Shown piece by piece: positions 22,744 through 34,490 of a stretch of 64,000 bases of DNA. Origin of the DNA: Hibiscus mutabilis (taxonomy: Eukaryota; Streptophyta; Magnoliopsida; Malvales; Malvaceae); NCBI GenBank assembly GCA_019671005.1, contig CM033723.1, forward strand, positions 19,235,254 to 19,299,253, given 5' to 3'. Position 1 is the first letter of the stretch; each line of letters starts with the position of its first letter. The position numbers and the translations under genes were made by a program. Under the pieces are notes generated by a model, which was not told the DNA's origin, searched no databases, and saw only the letters and a list, made by a program, of their open reading frames with translations.

Positions 22744-23830
22744 GTAGATTGCTTAAATAGGAGACTTTACCTACGAGGTTTAGGAAAGGAATCAATCCTT
22801 CTAATTAACAATAACCCGACCTCAATCTTTGCTAATATAGTCTTACAAGATGAACTTGAATTCGGCTTACCTAGTGTGCCTATTGTATCTGAATATCTCG
22901 ATGTTTTTCCTAAGAACTCCCTGGTCTCCCTCCAACCAGAGAAGTAGAGTTCAAGATCAATGTCCAACCTGGAACAACTCCAGTGTCCATCACACCTTAT
23001 CGAATGGCACCTGTTGAGTTGAAAGAACTCAAGAAGCAACTCCAATAGTGACAAGACAAGGGTTTTATTAGGCCTAGCTCGTCTCCCTGGGTGCTCCAAT
23101 CTTGTTCGTGAAGAAGAAAGATGGGACTATGAGACTCTATATGACTACAAACAATTGAACAAGATTACTATCAAGAATCGATATCCTCTCCCAAGGATTG
23201 AAGATCTTTTTGATCAACTCAAAGATGTCGCAGTATTTTCAAAGATGGATCTACGATCAGGATACTACCAAATGAGGGTAAAAGAAGCAGATGTACCCAA
23301 GACAACCTTTCGTACTTGATATGGCCATTTTGAATTCCTTGTAATGCGTTTCGGGTTAACAAATGCTCCAGATGCTTTCATGGATCTCATGAACCGTGTA
23401 TTTAAGTCCTATCTTGACAAGTTCATGGTCGTCTTTATTGATGACATTTTGGTGTATTCTCGGAATAAGAAAGAACATTCTGAACACCTTCGAATTGTAT
23501 TGCAAACTCTTCGAGAACGTCAATTGTTTGCAAAGTTCTCTAAATAAAAATTTTGGCTATCGAAAGTGTCGTTTCTTGGACATGTTATCTCTAAATAAGG
23601 GATTAAAGTAGACCCGAGCAAGATTCAATCTATCCTGGATTGGAGACCTCCGAGGAATATTGGCGAGGTCAGAAGCTTTCTCAGTTTAGCCGGGTATTAT
23701 CGACGCTTTGTTAAGGGATTCTCATCCATTGCCGCAAGTTTGACTAAGTTAACTCGCAAAGATACACCCTTTGTTTGGTCGGAGAACCAATAACGAAGCT
23801 TCGATCAGCTTAAACAAGCCCTGACTCATG
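22744..23830 (+). pseudogene. pol: Reverse transcriptase domain of D, broken
   Basis: The RT of a Tekay chromovirus is readable in several frames. It includes the N-terminal EVEFKINVQPGTT with the MAPVELKELKKQL box (about 22945-23050), then VFSKMDLRSGYYQMRVKEAD (about 23230-23290), RFGLTNAPDAFMDLMNRVF and the catalytic FIDDILVYSRN with both aspartates intact (FIDD at 23434-23445). The thumb follows with WRPPRNIGEVRSFLSLAGYY. Stops and frameshifts near 22947, 23047, 23091, 23317 (TGA), 23547 and 23598 kill it. Confidence 0.9.
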
Positions 23831-23832
23831 CT

Positions 23833-24267
23833 ATGGTTCTCATCCAACTAGTATTGGGCAATGAGTACACTATTTACAGTGATGCATCTCATTTGGGACT
23901 AGGATGCGTCCTAATGCAAGATGGAAACGTGGTAGCTTACGCTCCAAGGAAAATAAAACCACAAGAGTCAAACTACCCTACCCACGATCTAGAATTGGCA
24001 GCTATCGTGTTTGCACTCAAAGTCTGGAGACATTATTTGTACGGGGAGAAATGTAACTTGTTTACAGACCACAAGAGCCTCAAATACCTCCTAACTCAGA
24101 AAGACTTGAACTTGAGGCAAAGGATATGGCTAGAGTTACTTAAAGACTACGATTTAGTTATCGATTACCATCCAGGGAAATCAAACGTGGTTGCTGATGC
24201 CCTTAGTCACAAACCATACTCGGGTAAACCCTTAAATCTAAATCCTAGAAAAATTCATTCAAAATGA
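23833..24267 (+). pseudogene. pol: RNase H domain of D
   Basis: This 144-codon open stretch begins in the RT/RNase H junction and carries the RNase H signature: YSDASHLGLGCVLMQDG, YPTHDLELAAIVFALK, FTDHKSLKYLLTQKDLN and YHPGKSNVVADALSHK. The catalytic acidic residues (SDAS, LELA, TDHK, VADAL) are all present. It removes the RNA strand during reverse transcription. It is the least damaged enzyme segment of D but has no intact upstream frame. Confidence 0.9.
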
Positions 24268-25680
24268 TCTTTTCTTGACTTGCAAGTAACTATTCGAATT
24301 AGACCTTTCTTGACTTACACGTAACTATTCGAAAATCTTCCTTAATGATATTTTTCATTCGTTTCTAGCTTCCTTGGCTATCAATGCTCATTTCCGTTTA
24401 TCCAAAGGACATAAATTCTTGTCTGAACTTCAAGTTCAATCTAGTCTAATCTCAAGAATCAAATAACTCCAACAAATTGATCTAGATCTTCAGAAGATCA
24501 TGTCCAAGCTAGACTCTGAGTCTAATTCTGACTTTTCTGAGTCTAATTCTGACTTCTCCCTCAAGTCGAATGGACTCTTCTATTTCAAGGATAGAGTATG
24601 TGTTCCTAACAACGAAGAACTAAGACACGAGATGTTACAAGAAGCTCACCAAAGCTCTTTCTCGATTCGCCTTGGATCAATTAAGATGTACAAGGACCTA
24701 AAGCCACTATACTGGTGGCCAGGCATGAAATCGGCTATCACAGACTTTGTTTCAAAATGCTTAACTTGTTAGAGGGTCAAAGCCGAGCATCAAGTCCCCA
24801 CCGAACTGCTCCAACAAATCGAATTCCTTCAGTGGAAATGGGATCGAATTACAATGGACTTCGTTCCTGGTCTCCCTTCCACTTCAAGAAAGAACAATGT
24901 TGTGTGGGTGATTGTTGATAGATTCACAAAGTCTACTCATTTCATCCCTATTCGAATGATCATGAGCTTGGAAACCTCAGCCAAGCTATACATCCATGAA
25001 TTAATTCAATTACACGGTGTACCTACAGCTATAATCTCTGATCGAGACCCTAGATTTGCTTCCCGATTCTAAAATTCTTTGCAAAAAGCCCTTGGAACTA
25101 AAGTGGACATCCTCAATCAGATGGCCAATCCGAAAGAATCATCCAACTACTAGAAGACATGCTACGTGCTTGTGTAATAGACTTCAGAAAGAACTAGGAG
25201 AAATCTCTACCCCTAGTAGAGTTTGCTTATAACAATAGCTACCAGACATCTATCCAGATGGTTCCCTTTGAAGCTCTATACAGAAGGAAATGTAAAACTC
25301 CCTTGTGCTGGTCTGAACTGGGAGAAAAAAAATATTGGGACCTCAATTGCTTAAAGTAACCGAAGAACAAGTTCAAATCATACATGATTGACTGAAGCAA
25401 GCCTTTGATAGAAAGAAAGCATATGCAGACTTGAAAATGAGAGACATCCAATACAATGTTGGAGACAAAGTCTTCCTGAAAGTGTCCCCTAGGAAGAAAG
25501 TCTTTCGATTTGGAAGAAAAGGGAAACTTAGTCCCTGATTTATTGGACCATTCAAAATCATTGAAAGGATAGGGCCAGTGGCCTATTGATTATCTCTTCC
25601 CAGTGAGTTTGACAAGATTCACAATGTCTTTCATGTTTCCATGCTCCGAAGATATTGATCTGACCCATCCCATGTTCTTG
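24268..25680 (+). pseudogene. pol: Integrase of element D, broken
   Basis: The zinc-binding domain (24500-24772) reads EAHQSSFSIRLGS and WWPGMKSAITDFVSKCLTC. The second of the two usual histidines is Arg, so the HHCC site is incomplete. The segment ESNSDFS is duplicated at 24519-24557. The core (24854-25190) has VIVDRFTKSTHF (first Asp) and ISDRDPRFASRF (second Asp). About 24 bp before the HPQSDGQSERIIQ box (Glu) is missing. The C-terminal domain (25190-25680) shows LYRRKCKTP and KVFLKVSPRKK patterns in shifting frames. Stops at 24464, 24770, 25070 and 25195 fit C-to-T or G-to-A changes. Confidence 0.88.
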
Positions 25681-25902
25681 AACCTGAAGAAGTTGAATTG
25701 AATCCCGACCTATCATATGAAGAAGAGCCAATACGAATACATGACAAAGAAGTTAGAAGACTCTAAAACAAGAATGTTCCCCTGGTGAAAGTGTTATGGA
25801 GGAATCATAAAATGGAAGAGGCAAATTGGGAACCTGAGGCCACGATGAGAGATCAATATCCTCACCTATTCAACTCAGGTAAATTCGAGGGCGAATTTAT
25901 TT
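25681..25902 (+). pseudogene. pol: Chromodomain of element D
   Basis: At the C-terminus of pol, VKVLWRNHKMEEANWEPEAT followed by MRDQYPHLF is the truncated chromodomain of Tekay/Del elements. A stop (about 25766) lies just upstream of the conserved box. The frame then runs into the polypurine tract. Confidence 0.88.
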
Positions 25903-25918
25903 TTAAGGGTGGGAGAAT
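25903..25918 (+). other. Polypurine tract of D
   Basis: AAGGGTGGGAGAAT immediately precedes the 3' LTR start TGTAGTACCCC. It is the plus-strand primer site in reverse transcription. Confidence 0.9.
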
Positions 25919-28900
25919 TGTAGTACCCCAAAACGTGGCTTAGAAATAAGTACCGAATCAATTGCTAATTAAATTGTTACAAAATACCTTTTTAATAGAT
26001 AATTAGATAAGTTAAGGATCAATTTGAAAAGAAATGAAGCTGGAGTGCTCGAAATCAAGGGACTATTTTGAATAACATGCAAAATTTAATTATTGCATGT
26101 TAAAACTAAATTGAATTGTAGACAGTCCACATGTCCACCAAATAAGATAATGGCTGGCCACATGGGGTTAAACCCATCTTCTCCATTCTTCTTCCATAAG
26201 CCGGCTTACCAACTTGAGAGAGAGGGAGAATTTGAGAGAAAGCTTGAATGAAAACCATAGAATTTTTGAGAAAATTGCAACGGTTAGGATTAAATTGAAT
26301 AGGAATTCATATTGGAGAAGGTAAATGCTTGATTCTCACTTTAATTTCATGTTTGAATCTTGAATTAGATATGTTCTTGTCGTCTAAATTGAATTGGAAA
26401 TTGGATGATTGTTATGCTGGAAAATTTGGTTACACTATTGGATTTAAAACGGAAGATTTAGTGTTAAAATGAAGTGTAATACATGCTGGAAATATGATTT
26501 TATGTGCTGGAAGTTTTCATGTGTTGAGTACCAATATGTATATATATATATATGTGGACATGCTTAATTATAGATGCTGCCATGTTTTGATCACATTGCT
26601 AAGGAAGATTGTGTAAACATGATTAATTTTATAAAATGCTCTGTTTTGATCACATTGGTAGTAGAATGAAAATGACCTAGACATGTAAGAACATGTATAT
26701 AAGTTGAATTAACATGTTAGAGGTGTCATCTAAGTGATTAAAGAAGCTAGAAACTTAAGCTAGAGTAATCTGCCCAGAATACCGTTTTCAAGGCAGTAAC
26801 TTTAAAAAATCTCTATAAATTGTACAAATGGAATTTAAGGATGAAAATTTAATGGATAGTACCTTAATATGTATAAATTCATTAGGAGAAAACGGAATTG
26901 AATTCGGAATTGTAGAAAGGATTGTAGAAATGAAACAATAGGGACAGTGCAAACTGTCCAGTGTTGTAATTACCCTGTCTTTAAGTAAAAAAACTGTATT
27001 AATTGGTAAATATTCAAAATGCAAGGCCTATATAGTTAGGAAGATAATTAAGTTAGCTTTCCTACAGTGTAAACCAGTTGAAATTCCGACGTACAAAATG
27101 AAAGTTATGCATGTTTAAGTAAACAGTGCACAAGCTTCCAGGCAGCAACCTTGATGTTTTGAAATGTATGTTGAATGAATTACGTGTATTGTTGTCTTGC
27201 TTTGAATAAGTGAATGTGCTTGTCTTGACCATGATTTACTTGTATGAAATGTTAGGACGAGAAGGCAACATTGGAGAAGGGTCTAAGGAGGAGCATTCGA
27301 AAGCTAGAAACAATGGAGTTTGGATCCAAGACTAGCTAAGCTTGGAGTATTGTGAGTGTAGTTTATAAATAGGGTTAGGACTTAGGTCCTAGCCAAATAT
27401 GCATGCTTATTTTCTTGCTATGGATATTCCATGATAATGAATGTAATTTAACTTGAATATAAATATCAAGGGAAGTATGAAATATGATAATATATGAAAC
27501 TTGTCTACATGAATGCTACTTGAATGCCTTGGGTGTAGATTATCGAATGCCAGTTGAATGTATTGTCTTGATCATTAAATTCATTGCTTGAAACATGAAA
27601 TGTACTGCCTTGAACAAGAATGGTTTGCCTTGACCATGAAACACATGAAATGTGGAATGAAATTTAAGAGCTAAGGCTCAATTGGCCTAAGGGCTAAAGC
27701 ATAATATTGCTATACTCGCTTGAAATGATTCTTGACTACATGATCTTGATAATTCTTATAAGCTTGATAATTCTTGAATAAATAAAGTGAAATCAAACAA
27801 CCTTGGTTGCTAGTTGAATAGGTAGAAGGGCATGCCTTAGAGTCTAGAGCTCATTGTGTAGGGTGGAATACGGTCCAGGGCTAAGGGCCCTAATTGGCGA
27901 TAGACGGAGGGTACGTTTGTGTGGTCTTTGGTGACGGTAGGAGGGATGACCAGTACTACGGTACATCTTGCGTACTACGGTACATCTTGTGGCGACAGTT
28001 GGTTGGAGACTTGATTACCTAGTCAAACTAAGAACCAAGGATTTTTTTAAAAGAATATAAATGAGCTAATAAGTATGAATTGATTAATTACTTGTCTTGA
28101 AAACATGCTACTCGAATTACTTGTCTTGAAATCTTACTACTTGAATTGCTTGTCATGAAATCTTGCTACTTGAATTACTTGTCTTGAAATCTTGCTACTT
28201 GAATTGCTTGTCTTGAAATCTTGATACTTGAATTACTTGTCCTGAAAACTTGCTACTTGAACTATTTGATATGTGACCATGAATAGTTATATTTCTTGAA
28301 ATGGACAAAGTATGAATTGTTATTTATTGTGTTTTGCATCTTGTGTTATTCGATTGCCTTGAAATCCTTAGTTAGGATCATTCTTGATTAATTATCACTT
28401 AACTCGATATAACAATTGGATAGAACTAGATACTACCTCACTAAGTGCATTCTTATACTTATCACTCTCGTTTTCATCCTTCCCAACCACAAGTTAAAGG
28501 ATTCGATCGTAACTTGATCCTGAAGCCCGAATTCTTGAGCTAGAAGCAAGACACAAGCATAGCTAAAGTATGGACATACTTGTTTTGTACTCCCCTAGTT
28601 GGTGGCACTTAGTGGTATATAATGTCTAGTGCATGCATTTTGAACACCTGAACTTGTATATGTATATATGTCTTGAATGGGCCTACTATTTTGTGAACTT
28701 GGTCACTAATATGAATTATGTAATGAACTAGAATTTCATGTATTGTAAGTATTTTTTGTGCATATGGTTATGTCTATAATGAATGTTCAAAGTGATCATC
28801 TAGCCTTGTACTATTCGAATACCCTGTGAGATGATATAGTCACTTGAAGAAGCATAACATGTTGAATATGTATTTTTATAAGTTGAATGGTAAATGCCGA

Positions 28901-29263
28901 ATGGTAAGAATGGCATAAGCTTGCTTGGAATCAAGGTACGTTCAAATGATCATGTTTAGTAAGCTATATAAGTAATGTTACATGAACCAAGTTAATGAAC
29001 AATGAAATGAAAATGGAAACTTGTTTGCTTATAGGTCTCGAAATGTGATGCTTGAATCACAATGTAAAGTGAAATTTTGGTAACCTATAATGTATGTAAA
29101 TATGATTGCTTATATGATAAGTAATAATTGTTTTGGTTACTTGCTAGTTATGTAACTCATCTAATAGGGATGAGTTAACATATTCTTGCTTGTTCTTGCT
29201 CATAATGTACGTTAGTAATGCTCCCGAACCGGTTTGCTGCCAACCCGGGTAGGGGGTGTTACA
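25919..29263 (+). mobile_element. Full 3' LTR of Tekay element D
   Basis: This 3345-bp LTR begins TGTAGTACCCCAAAACG and ends GGTAGGGGGTGTTACA. It contains a TA-rich run (26535-26554), CATGCCTTAGAGTC at 27831-27844, the duplicated GTACTACGGTACATCTTG, a 29-bp minisatellite (28092-28265) and a CACTAAGTGCATTC block near 28439. Its right flank, 'tttagaatcat', is the LTR of element B, so D inserted in B. No coding sequence was seen. Confidence 0.92.
28092..28265. repeat. 29-bp minisatellite, 6 units, in LTR D
   Basis: There are six exact-length 29-bp units starting at 28092, 28121, 28150, 28179, 28208 and 28237, of the form TTGTCTTGAAATCTTGCTAC plus TTGAATTRC. The position relative to the two conserved LTR blocks is the same as that of the unrelated 18-bp minisatellite in LTR I. 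Confidence 0.95.
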
Positions 29264-30253
29264 TTTAGAATCATTCATTCTTTATGTCTAACCCTAGTGA
29301 AATTTTTCCAAAATATTTCACTATGACCAAATATGAATGGTTACTTTAATCTAGATCTACAACTTGATTCATACATGAATTTAACTTCAAAACATCATTT
29401 CTAAGCATTGTCAGTCCTTTCTATATTAAAACTCAACATCCCCTTCATCCATCAAATTCAAAAGCTTAAGTTTAAAACATGGAAAACATGAACAAATAAT
29501 ACCAAATGATAGAGAATTTCATGGAGATCAATTTCATGTTTCATGCTTTCATCCAAAATCCTAATAATTTAGCTTGAAAATCAAAAAGAAAATATCCCCT
29601 TACCTTAGGAGAACTCATAGCAAGATGAAGAAAGATGGAGAAAAATCTTGATTTTTCCACTTTGTTCAATTTAGTCCATTTGTCATTTATTTATATCAAA
29701 TTCAAATAAAAAATCTCCTTTATGACAAATTGACTAATTTTCCCTTGCAATCCAATGCCTCTCATTTTGCCACATGTCAAAATGTTCATCCAATGGTCAA
29801 AAATAAACCAATAAGTTAGTGATTACCAACTTTGCCCTTGTAAATTTCCAAAATTACAATCTTGCCATTTTTCATCTAATGGCTCATATTTAACATGGAA
29901 AAATCAACTTAAATTCAACGGACCATGTTAAATTCTTCTAAAATAAGACATGGAAAAGACAAAATTAACCTTGCCTGATCTTTTGAAAAAATATCTCAAT
30001 TCTTTGATTCGATTAGATTATCCAGACTTTTCTCGAACATAACTCTTTATAGATTTTAACACAATTTCCATACGAAAAATCTGAGTAACACGAAAACATC
30101 ATTCTTGGGGGTAAACTATTCATTTACGGGACTAAAATGCATAACTTTTGAAAATTACAATTTAGTCCCTAAACTTTTCCTAAGTTTATACTTTAGTCAT
30201 CAGACTTTCATTTTATTCATTTTGGTCACTACCCAAAATTTTGAGGTATTACA
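29264..30253 (-). mobile_element. 3' LTR of element B, truncated by D
   Basis: This 990-bp fragment matches 51079-52077, the distal third of the B 5' LTR, and ends GAGGTATTACA at 30253 beside the polypurine tract. The remaining ~1.8 kb is missing at the junction with D; it should lie beyond D if D simply inserted, but was not found on the left. Confidence 0.9.
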
Positions 30254-30760
30254 ATTCTCCCCTTAAGAAAATTCTTCCTCGAATTTTCTTTACATACTTG
30301 GTTTAAAAAGATGCGGATACTACTTTTTCATTGCTTGCTCCGTTTCCCAAGTAGCTTCTTCCACTTTGTGATTTCTCCACAAGATTTTAACTAGAGGAAT
30401 CTTTTTGTTCCTTAATTGCTTTTCTCCTCGAGCTATGATTCTTACAGGTTCCTCATCGTATGTCAAATTTGGTTGAATCTCAATTTCTTTTGGTGTAATG
30501 ACATGCGAAGGATCTTATCGATATTTTCAAAACATGACACATGAAACACATTATGGACCTTGCTCATTTATGGTGGTAAAGCTACTTGATATGGAATTGG
30601 ACCAACCCTTTTCAAAATTTCATAAGGACCAATGAATCTTGGACTGAGTTTACCTTTTCGTCCAAATCGTAATATCTTTTTCTAGGGTGAAACCTTTAAA
30701 AATACTTTGTATCCAACTTTAAACTCCATGTCCTTCCTTTTAAGATCTGAGTATGACTTT
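30254..30760 (-). pseudogene. pol: Polypurine tract, chromodomain and integrase tail of B
   Basis: Next to the LTR the minus strand has TTCTTAAGGGGAGAAT, the polypurine tract. Upstream lies a chromodomain (about 30290-30400: VKILWRNHKVEEATWETEQA) and the integrase C-terminal domain (about 30500-30760: RKGKLSPRFIGPYEILKRVG, VHNVFHVS). There are in-frame stops, for example in the KVSP-KK box and after ALPP. Confidence 0.82.
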
Positions 30761-31330
30761 TATCTATCTAAAGCGGCCTTGAGATTATCTTGAATTTTCT
30801 TTACCTTATCCTTTATTTCTTGAACAAGATCTGGTTCCATGATTTTCCGATCCTCCAACTCGTACCAATTCAATGGTGTTCCGTATTTTCTTCCATATAA
30901 TGCCTCATAAGGTGCCATCTTTATACTTAATTGATAACTATTGTTATAGGCAAACTTATCTAATGGAAGATATTTTTCCCATGAGCCTGCAAAATTTATT
31001 ATACACACTCTGAGCATATCTTTGAGTATTTGAATAATTTTTTCTGATTGTCCATTTGTTTGAGGATGGAAAGCAGTACCGAAGTGTAGCCGAGTTCCCA
31101 ATGCTTCATGTAATGCACTCCAAAACCTTGAAGTAAACCTTGGATCTCTATCAGATATAATAGACATAGGAATACCATGTAGTCTAACAATTTCCTTAAT
31201 ATATAACTCTGCCAGTTTGTTCAATGAATAATCTGTTCGAACTGGTATGAAATGCGCCAGTTTAGTAAGTCGATCCACAATCACCCAAATCGAATCCTTC
31301 TTACTTGGCGTCAATGGTAAACATGTTACA
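30761..31330 (-). pseudogene. pol: Integrase catalytic core of B (open 184 codons)
   Basis: A continuous minus-strand frame covers the DDE core: VIVDRLTKLAHFIPVRTDYS (first Asp), SIISDRDPRFTSRFW (second Asp), FHPQTNGQSEKIIQ (Glu), FAYNNSYQLSIKMAPYEALY. All three catalytic acidic residues are present, and this is the best preserved enzyme segment in the window. It would join cDNA to chromosomal DNA. It is not functional as a gene because the zinc-binding part is frameshifted from it and the tail has stops. Confidence 0.92.
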
Positions 31331-31334
31331 AAAT

Positions 31335-31790
31335 CTATAGTAACCTTTTCCCACTTCCATTGTGGAATTGAGATTGGTTGAAGTAATCATGATGGAACTT
31401 GATGACCTTTACTTGCTGACAGGTTAAACATTTAGCAACAAACTCGGTGATAGTTCGTTTCATGCCAGGCCACCAAAATCGACTCTTTATATCTTGATAC
31501 ATTTTGTTGCCTCCTGGATGCATAGTTAAAGGACGATAATGCACCTCTGAAAGTATTTCCCTTCTTATCCTCATATTCAAGAATGTATACACATCCCTTG
31601 TAGTATAAGCATCCATTTGATTTTATTTCAAAATCTTTATATTCACCAGGTTCAACTTGCTTCTTCTTTTCCGAGCATTCTTCATCCTCTGCTTGTAACT
31701 CTTTATTCATTTCTATCAAGGTAGGCTTAATTTGAAGTTCAACCATTATTGCACCATTGTCCTGTAATTTCAACTGAGCATTCCATGTTC
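31335..31790 (-). pseudogene. pol: Integrase zinc-binding domain of B
   Basis: The minus strand encodes REILSEVHYRPLTMHPGGNK then WWPGMKRTITEFVAKCLTC, giving the HHCC pattern (His, His, Cys, Cys all present). A frameshift near 31560 splits it from the upstream linker, which is readable to 31790 as IKPTLIEMNKELQAEDE and so on. It would bind cDNA ends and help the integrase multimerise. Confidence 0.85.
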
Positions 31791-32264
31791 TCAAAGCAAA
31801 AAATGTCTGAGTGCATCTGTTACCATATTAACCTTTCCCATATGATAATCAATAACTACATCATAGTCCTTGATCAGTTCTATCCATCTTCTTTGCCTCA
31901 AATTGAGCTCTTTTTGATATAACAAATATTTCAAACTTTTATGATCTGTGAAGATGTACCATTTTTCACCATATAAATAGTGACGCCAAGTCTTTAAAGC
32001 AAACACTATTGCAGCCAAATCTAAATCATGAGTAGGATGAATTCTTTCTTGAGTTTTGAGTTGTCGGGAAGCATATGCTACAACCTTTCCTTCTTGCATC
32101 AATACAAACCCCAAACCATTATGGGATACATCACTATATATTATAAAATCCTTCCAGATTCTGGTTGTACCAAAACATGAGCTTCTATTAATATCTTCTT
32201 CAATTTGTCAAAGCTTTCCTGACACTTATCTATATAGAGAAATGGTACATCCTTTCTTAATAGC
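31791..32264 (-). pseudogene. pol: RNase H domain of B, cut by the tandem array
   Basis: The minus strand reads GFVLMQEGKVVAYASRQLK, IHPTHDLDLAAIVFALKTWR, FTDHKSLKYLLYQKELNLRQ and YHMGKVNMVTDALR, the RNase H signature. The upstream part (32264-32141) reads LLRKDVPFLYIDKCQESFDK, the start of the RT/RNase H connection, and is broken from the rest by a shift near 32130. At 32264 the sequence is interrupted by the tandem array; the RT on the far side is in register once the array and one copy of TTAGT are disregarded. Confidence 0.9.
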
Positions 32265-32269
32265 TTAGT
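32265..32269. repeat. Left target-site duplication of the array (TTAGT)
   Basis: TTAGT directly precedes the first LTR base and is repeated at 46540-46544 directly after the last LTR base. Confidence 0.92.
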
Positions 32270-33258
32270 TGATAGAGTAGCGCAAATTTGAATAAAGAGA
32301 AAAACAAAACAAACCAAAATAAAGAACAAATCTAAAAATTCAGATTTGCTTATTGTGGTGGCGTCAAAGGAGGAAGCTTGAATATGTGGAGATGGCATGA
32401 TAAATTGATAGTTGTTGTTTTGTCCTCGGCACCTTCCTAGACGCAATTATCTAAGCAAGCAACCTCAAGCGGCGCTAACCCACCCTCCTAGATGCAATTA
32501 CCTAGGCAAGCAAGAGTGTGAAAATGATCTCCCTCACAAGAACTCGATGATCTTATGTTGAAGATGGCTTCTAGACAAGTTTACCGAACACTTGCAAAAC
32601 TCAAAGAATACTAAAATCTCCAAAGAGAAATTTTTACTAATCAATGAAATATGAATTACAATGTGGGTGAAGCCTCCTTTATATAGGCCATGGAGAAGTT
32701 TTAATCCTACTAAACTTAGGAATTAAATACAATAAATAAATGCTAAAATCTAATCTCCTAATTAGATAAGTAACTTCTAATAATAAATAAATGCTAAAAA
32801 TAAAATCCTAGTCAAATAAATATGACCCTAATAGATATTGCAGAATCCTATATTGATTTAAATTACAAATAATCAAATAAAATCTTGAAAATTCGTAATT
32901 ATCCAAAAATCCCGTATTAATCCCGGATAGGAATTTCTGCATGCGTTGTCTTCGCTAAAATAGACGTATCTTGAGATCCAGATGTCCGATTGAGGCGTTT
33001 CAAGATGTGTTGGAAAGCTAATTTGCAGCCGGACAAGTTTTAAGAAGGCATGTTGACCCATAATTGCCTGGATCCCATCCAAAAATTCGTGGCAAGTTAG
33101 CTGACTTTCCTGACTTCACAAACAGATTCAGTTTCTTGTCCAAGATGCATCGTTTTTTACCTCCTATGCGTGCATTGTTTTGGCCACTATTGTTTGCATC
33201 GAACAAATTCATCTTCTTGTCCAATATGATTAATTTAACCCCGCTCATGCATGTATCA
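32270..33258 (-). mobile_element. L-type LTR 1 of the array (outer 3' LTR)
   Basis: This 989-bp LTR runs TGATAGAGTAGCGC...CATGCATGTATCA. The minus strand has a TATA box in GCCTATATAAAGG (about 32687-32698). The polypurine tract lies just beyond 33258. Variant set A (for example CAGCCGGAC near 33027; CTCATGC preceded by CCG). Confidence 0.92.
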
Positions 33259-34449
33259 TTCCCCCACTCCTCAAAAGGATTCGTCCTCGAATCTAAATCG
33301 GCAATGAGAGAACAATCATCAACTTCAATTGAAAAGGCTTTTTTGTTGTATGTGGAGTGATCTAATTGAGCTCCTCTCAATGGTTCAACAAAATCCTGAA
33401 AAAATAAGACAACACTACTCGAACATTTGTAATGACTAGTCAAAACAAAATCACTCGTCACGTTCTTTTTCTTGTCTTTTTCTTTTGGGCTTTGTGTGAC
33501 TTTTACCTCATATGTATTTCCACTCACCAAATTTGGGCCATTAATTTGAATTTTTTCACTCTCGGCCTCTTTACTCTCAGTCTTTTGTAACTCACATCCC
33601 ATATTCCTCTCATAAAATTTATCATCAATGTACAATTTCTGTAGAGGAGAAAGTGTTTCTAACGGAATGATAGGACAAGAATCAAATGAAGGGTTAGAAT
33701 TACACTTACTTTCTTCGTGGGGAGGTGATGAGAGTATAGCAAGTGGACCTACTACTTCACATGAGGGATTAGAAGCATTGTCATCTTGTCTAATGTGTTC
33801 ACTATCACTATCCTTTTGTTTGGGAGATGGTTCTTCTCCAATATCAACATTTGCACAAATGCTAGAAGTAGAAGTACGAATAGAATCATGTGTACCTTCT
33901 GGTTTTGGGATGTCTTCATGGTTGGTTGCATTTGTGTGGTCAATTGATTCAGCCTTTTGTGCTTCAAATCTTTTTTGTTCTATCCTCTCACACTGTTTTT
34001 TTGCTTTTGCTATTTCTTCATCTACTTTTTCCGGATCTATTGTAGCAAGCGAGAGCTTCTGGCCTTGGTGCACAACCGAGTATCCATTTGTATTGATTCG
34101 ATGGACAACACCACGATTATTTTTCCAAGGTCTTCCTAATAGCAAGTGGGTGACTTCCATAGGAACCACGTCACACCATACATCATCACAATAGCTTCCA
34201 AGAGTAAAAAGAGATTAAACAATGTTTGGTTACCTTCATATCCGATCCGATATTAAACACTTGAAGATGATACGGCTTAGGGTGTTCTTGGCATGGTAGA
34301 TCGAGTGCATCAACAATGAAGCTACTCACTAAGTTTACACGACTATCACCATCAATAATTAAAGAACATAGATTACCTTGTATCTTACATCGTGACCGAA
34401 AAATATTTATTGGTATACGATAACGAGTGTTGAAAAGAGAATAAAACAT
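33018..34449 (-). pseudogene. Protease-only remnant, array unit 1
   Basis: It starts at 34449 (MFYSLFNTRYRIPIN). The protease has LIIDGDSRVNLVSSFIVDAL and, after a frameshift near 34190, VVPMEVTHLLLGRPWKN, a pattern seen in some chromovirus proteases. The active-site triad expected as Asp-Gly-Gly is Asp-Gly-Asp. An acidic/basic linker follows (PEKVDEEIAKAKKQCERIEQ), then a pol C-terminal tail (SSSVVLFFQDFVEPLRGAQL, LDSRTNPFEEWGND), so RT, RNase H and integrase are deleted between linker and tail. The 383-codon frame from 34169 overlaps the polypurine tract and continues about 80 codons into the LTR, ending at 33018. It is the longest frame in the window, but the frameshift makes the protease incomplete. 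Confidence 0.85.
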
Positions 34450-34490
34450 CCTAATTGCTTTAAGAATCCAAAGAAAAGGTTAGACACCAA

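Noticed and set aside
26535..26554. TA-rich run as a promoter TATA box of LTR D
   Set aside because: It is a short microsatellite; no transcript start evidence and the matching LTR is missing on the 5' side.
33628..34194. 188-codon plus-strand open frame within array unit 1, with similar ones in other units (for example 43681-44136)
   Set aside because: It is antisense to the protease/linker frame, which has clear family motifs. Its Cys/Ser/Phe-rich translation matches no family and it is a shadow frame.
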